Positions 60,557 to 64,000 of a stretch of DNA of 64,000 nucleotides are shown here, piece after piece (the stretch's first letter is position 1; every line of letters starts with the position of its first letter). The position numbers were made by a program, and so were the translations under genes. This DNA comes from Roseiarcus sp963770035. GTDB taxonomy: Bacteria; Pseudomonadota; Alphaproteobacteria; Rhizobiales; Beijerinckiaceae. The notes beneath the pieces are model-generated. The model had not been told where the DNA came from. It did not search any database and saw only the letters and a list, made by a program, of their open reading frames with translations. The stretch lies in assembly GCA_963770035.1 (NCBI GenBank), contig CAVYON010000037.1, positions 124,001 through 188,000 on the forward strand. The letters run 5' to 3'.

Positions 60557-61285
60557 ATGACAATGCAACTCTCTGGAAAGGTCGCGGCGGTCACCGGCGC
60601 CGCCTCCGGCATCGGGCTGGCGTGCGCCCGGGCTATGCTCGCCGCGGGCGCCCGCGTTGCGCTGGTGGACCGCGATGCCGGCAGGCTGCAGGCGCTCCGC
60701 GCCGAACTGGGCGACCAGGCGATCCCCATCATCATCGACCTTCTCGACAGGTCCAGCGTGGCGCGGATGATGCCGCGGATCCTCGAAAAGGCGGGCCATC
60801 TCGATATTCTTCACGCCAATGCGGGCGCCTATATCGGAGGAGAGGTCGTCTCCGGCGATCCCGATGCCTGGGACCGTATGCTGAACCTCAATATCAACAG
60901 CGTTTTCCGCACTGTGCATGCGGTCCTGCCGCATATGGTCGAGCGCAAGGGCGGCGACATCATCGTCACGAGCTCAGTGGCTGGCCTGATTCCCGTTGTC
61001 TGGGAGCCGATCTACACCGCGTCGAAGCATGCCGTGCAGGCGTTCGTCCACACTGTGAGGCGTCAGGTCGCCAAACATGGAATTCGTGTGGGGGAGGTGG
61101 CGCCGGGGCCGGTGTTGACAGGTCTTCTCAGCGATTGGCCGAAGGCGAAGATGGAGGAGGCGCTGGCGGCCGGCAGCCTGATGGAGCCGAACGAGGTGGC
61201 GGACGCTGTCCTGTTCATGCTGACGCGGCCGCGTAGCGTAGTCGTCCGCGACCTCGTGATTCTTCCCCAAAGCCTTGACATCTGA
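60557..61285 (+). CDS. rbtD: Ribitol 2-dehydrogenase-like SDR
   Basis: 242 residues from ATG 60557. Rossmann motif VAAVTGAASGIGLACARAML, catalytic Ser in TSSVAGLIPVVWEPIYTASK with the YxxxK pair, and DILHANAGAYIGGEVVSGDP. From memory the pattern (NAGAYIGG, VVWEPIYTASKHAVQAFVHT, LSDWPKAKMEEALAAGSLME) closely follows enterobacterial ribitol 2-dehydrogenase, so ribitol or a related pentitol is the likely substrate, oxidised to D-ribulose. It follows the broken polyol transporter at 27 bases. Confidence 0.8.
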   Translation: MTMQLSGKVAAVTGAASGIGLACARAMLAAGARVALVDRDAGRLQALRAELGDQAIPIIIDLLDRSSVARMMPRILEKAGHLDILHANAGAYIGGEVVSGDPDAWDRMLNLNINSVFRTVHAVLPHMVERKGGDIIVTSSVAGLIPVVWEPIYTASKHAVQAFVHTVRRQVAKHGIRVGEVAPGPVLTGLLSDWPKAKMEEALAAGSLMEPNEVADAVLFMLTRPRSVVVRDLVILPQSLDI

Positions 61286-61317
61286 CCGGCAACCCATTCG
61301 CAACAGAGGAGCACGCC

Positions 61318-62082
61318 ATGATTCTCGATCGATTCCGGCTCGATTCCCGGGTGGCTCTCATAACGGGCGGCACACGCGGCATCGGCCTTGCCATCGCCAA
61401 GGCGTTCGGCGAGGTCGGCGCGCGTGTCGTCATCAGCGGCCGCACCCTGCAGAAGAGCGCCGAGCGGACTCTCTCCGACGCTGGAGTCGCCTTCGACTTC
61501 TTGGCCAGCGAGCTCCTGGATGAAGGCGCCCCGGATCGCCTGGTTTCCGACACGGTCTCGAAGTCGGGAAGGCTAGATATTCTGGTTAACAACGCCGGCA
61601 TCGCGATTCACGGCGACAGCGGCGATTTCCCCGACGCCACTTGGCGGCAGATCATGAGCCTCAACGTCGAGGCGGTGTTTCGCAGCTGCCGAGCCGCTTT
61701 GGCGCCGATGCGCGTACAGGGCAACGGCGTCATCCTCAATGTCGGCTCAATCTCGGGTATCGTCTCCAACATCCCGCAGAATCAGGTCGCCTACAACAGT
61801 TCGAAGGCGGCGGTCCACATGATGACCAAGAGCTTGGCGAGCGAACTGGCGGCGGAGAACATCAGGGTCAACGCGGTCGCGCCCGGGTACATCGACACCG
61901 ATCTTTCGCGCGGCGGGATCGAGAACCCGGATTGGTTTCCCATCTGGCAGCGCATGACGCCCATGGGCCGCGTCGGCCAACCCGAAGAGGTCGCCGCGGC
62001 GGCCGTATTTCTCTGCTCCGATGCAGCGAGCTATGTGACAGGCGAGGTTCTCGTCATAGACGGCGGCTACACGACGCGCTGA
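61318..62082 (+). CDS. Short-chain dehydrogenase/reductase
   Basis: 254 residues from ATG 61318 (GAGGAG upstream). VALITGGTRGIGLAIAKAFG is the cofactor loop, ILVNNAGIAI follows, and GSISGIVSNIPQNQVAYNSS with KAAVHMMTKS gives the Ser-Tyr-Lys set. The ending YVTGEVLVIDGGYTTR is classical. Basic residues near the cofactor loop hint at NADP. In this operon a second sugar-alcohol or keto-sugar dehydrogenase is likely, but the substrate is unknown. Confidence 0.88.
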   Translation: MILDRFRLDSRVALITGGTRGIGLAIAKAFGEVGARVVISGRTLQKSAERTLSDAGVAFDFLASELLDEGAPDRLVSDTVSKSGRLDILVNNAGIAIHGDSGDFPDATWRQIMSLNVEAVFRSCRAALAPMRVQGNGVILNVGSISGIVSNIPQNQVAYNSSKAAVHMMTKSLASELAAENIRVNAVAPGYIDTDLSRGGIENPDWFPIWQRMTPMGRVGQPEEVAAAAVFLCSDAASYVTGEVLVIDGGYTTR

Positions 62083-62553
62083 AACCGGAATTGGAGCCAT
62101 CAAGGGCAGGCGGGGATTGTGCGCACCTTCGGGATGTCCTGCCTGCCTTGCTCAATGCCCGCTTCGGATGGACTGCGCGCCTACAGGCCCGGGCCCGAAT
62201 GCTTCACGATGCCGCCCGTTCCCACCGTTCCCACCGTTCGCCCGACGACCGCGGTCCGCCCCTTCTGGAGATCGCCTCTCGCGTGTCGGCGTAGGTCTCC
62301 ATTTCCATGGCGTGGGGCTTGTCACGCTGCCTCCGAGCCCTCCTGCGAGGGCAGAGGAGCATTTGCGTCGAGCCCGCGCGGCATCGGGCCGGCGCGAACA
62401 TGTCGACACGCCGCGTCCGGATGGGCTTGAGGTCTGCAGTCTCGCGTGCGATTGACGGTGCTTCTGCTGAGCCCCAAAGTGAGAAGCGTCCGTCGCAGGG
62501 CCGCACGGGGCAGCCGCGGGGTCGTTCAAAGCGCCCCTTGGCGTGGAGTATCG
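62083..62553. other. Intergenic, no gene seen
   Basis: 471 bp separates the SDR operon from the type VI gene. Several short open frames overlap on both strands; all are Arg/Pro-rich and lack ribosome sites. A repeated CCCACCGTTC (62219-62238) occurs twice in tandem. Confidence 0.4.
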
Positions 62554-63985
62554 ATGAGCGACGCATCAACCGCCGCGGACGAAGTCGCCGAGGTCCGGGA
62601 ACCCCAGGCCGTCGCAACGACGCCTGCGGCGCCGGTTGAAACTGGCGCCGCCCTGAGCCCCTATGCGTTGCCGCCGGTTTCGGCCGACGACCCGTGCGGC
62701 CCGGACCTCGATCTGGAAGGCGATCCGGACTACCTCAACTTCTTCGCCGCAACCGAAGGCGTGCTGCCGGCCAGTTACTACGCGTTCAAACGCGATGCGA
62801 TCGAGTTTCCGGCGGCGTTCAAGACCGTCGACGCCTTGCTCCAGCGCACCCTCGACGTGCGCCTCTTGATCCTCGGGGCGAAGCTCGCGATCCTCAATCG
62901 CAACCTCGAAGGATTTGCGGCGCGCGTCGGCTCGATCGCCTGGATGATCGCCGCCTACTGGGACGAGTTCCCATCCGCGCGCCGAAGGCGGCGATTTCGG
63001 CCTGCGCGTCGGACAGCTCGAGACGCTCGACGACGGCCCGGTGGTGCTGATGCCGCTGCAATATGCGCCGCTCATCGAGGCGTCGCGCCAGGGCGTGCTC
63101 TCCTACCGCGACCACCTCGTCGCGACCGGGGCCGCGCAGCCGCGCGTCGTCACGCGCCTGAACCTGCAGGGCGAAACGGAAATCAGCGCCGACGAGAAGT
63201 TCATGGCGCCGGCCGCCATCGACCGGCTCTTGCGCGATGTCGAGCTCGAGAAGCTGGTCGGCCTGTACGAGACCGTTCGCGGCCTCGCGGAGTCGGTGGC
63301 GGCGATTCGGGAGACCACGAAGGCGCGCGGCGGCTTGAAGGCGACGGTCAAGCTCGAGAAACTCGACGGCGTCGCCAAGGGCATGGCGGAGTTCTTGCGC
63401 GCGGCGGTGGTCGCCCGCGACCCGTCGCTCGCCCCCGCCGCGGCGGGCGAAGCGGGGACTGCCGAGCCTGGGGCCGCCGCCGACGGAGACGCTGCGACGG
63501 CCGCGGCCGGCCCCGCTGTTCCGGCCGCCTTCGCCACGCTGGCCGAGGTCGATGCGGCGCTCGCCTCCGCCCACGGCTATTTTCTCAGCGCCGAGCCGAC
63601 CAGCCCGGCGGTGCTGCTCATCCGCCAGGCGCGCCAATGCCTGGGCAAGAACCTCTACGAGGTGATGCAGTTGCTCGCGCCCAGCGCCGCCGACGAAGCG
63701 CGTGTGTTCGTCGGGCCGGACGGCGCCTTTCCGGTGCCGGTGCGCAACCTCGCCGACGCGCCGACCGCAGGCGACAATCCGTCCGAGGCGGAGCCCGCCG
63801 CGACCCGTCAAGCCGCGGTCGCCACCATCGACGCCGTCGTCCAGCACATGCAGAAGACCCAGCCGTCGAGCCCGATTCCCTATCTTTTGGAGCGCGCCAA
63901 GGCGCTGGCGACCCGCGACTTCGTCAGTTTGCTCAACGACATCCTTCCCGAGGAGTTGGTCGCAAGACTGAAGCGGCGGGAGTGA
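62554..63985 (+). pseudogene. tssA: Type VI secretion protein TssA (ImpA), frameshifted
   Basis: ATG 62554. LSPYALPPVSADDPCGPDLD, EGDPDYLNFFAATEGVLPAS and DVRLLILGAKLAILNRNLEG form the ImpA N-terminal domain that caps TssA. At about 62972 (GACGAGTTCCCATCC) one base is missing: the continuation HPRAEGGDFGLRVGQLETLD lies in the next frame and runs to the stop at 63985 with the C-terminal YLLERAKALATRDFVSLLND. The total of about 476 codons suits a short TssA. TssA guides the assembly of the sheath and baseplate; the rest of a T6SS cluster probably follows outside the window. Confidence 0.85.
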
Positions 63986-64000
63986 GCGTTCGCGCTTCGT

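Overview
The window looks like a piece of a high-GC alphaproteobacterial chromosome, most likely from the Hyphomicrobiales. The evidence is a split SOS mutagenesis cassette (imuA-imuB-dnaE2) with a GAAC-N7-GAAC LexA box of the alphaproteobacterial type, PEP-CTERM/PEPxxWA sorting signals, CUT2 sugar ABC operons and many dispersed palindromic repeats inside and between genes. No rRNA, tRNA or CRISPR array was seen.

Layout. 1-3.7 kb: scrap-rich accessory DNA with a mntA/hepT pair, a higBA pair with a perfect operator, one intact arfB plus two broken arfB copies, and a degraded leuC tail. 4-11.4 kb: thiM, a metallo-beta-lactamase-fold hydrolase, three tandem extended-SDR paralogues facing a divergent XRE/MmyB regulator, and a DUF900 lipoprotein. 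11.5-18.4 kb: the SOS mutasome; imuB and dnaE2 each carry an in-frame repeat insertion. 18.5-21.7 kb: a second accessory patch with an AT-richer uracil-glycosylase-like gene and four decaying or altered toxin-antitoxin modules (hepT with two nonsense codons, an RHH-MNT fusion antitoxin, a phd gene broken by an 11-bp duplication next to a vestigial toxin, and a VapBC whose toxin lacks its first acidic residue).

22.3-32.8 kb is housekeeping: methyltransferase, comF, grxC, DUF1178, DUF3108, GNAT, ppa, lyxose isomerase, a frameshifted GDPD, a frameshifted nucleoside hydrolase, an esterase and a MATE pump. 33-34.3 kb holds a PEP-CTERM protein that runs into a nested pair of inverted-repeat elements. 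35.2-42.6 kb is a LacI-type sugar catabolic cluster (dehydrogenase, epimerase, substrate-binding protein, ATPase, permease, LacI) with a perfect palindromic operator; a lytic transglycosylase sits inside it. 43-45 kb is an IS110-family element that appears to have split a dispersed repeat. 45.2-52.5 kb holds a PEPxxWA protein with three upstream 14-bp palindromes and a type I restriction-modification locus whose hsdR is frameshifted.

53-62.1 kb is a second sugar-acid/polyol region: GntR regulator, UxaA-type dehydratase, HAD phosphatase, AraC regulator, a CUT2 transporter in which all three genes are frameshifted (at least five breaks in 3.3 kb), a ribitol-dehydrogenase-like SDR and another SDR. 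The window ends in a frameshifted tssA (type VI secretion). The frameshifts may be real decay or uncorrected sequencing errors; clustering in the second transporter favours decay there, but read-level checking is needed.
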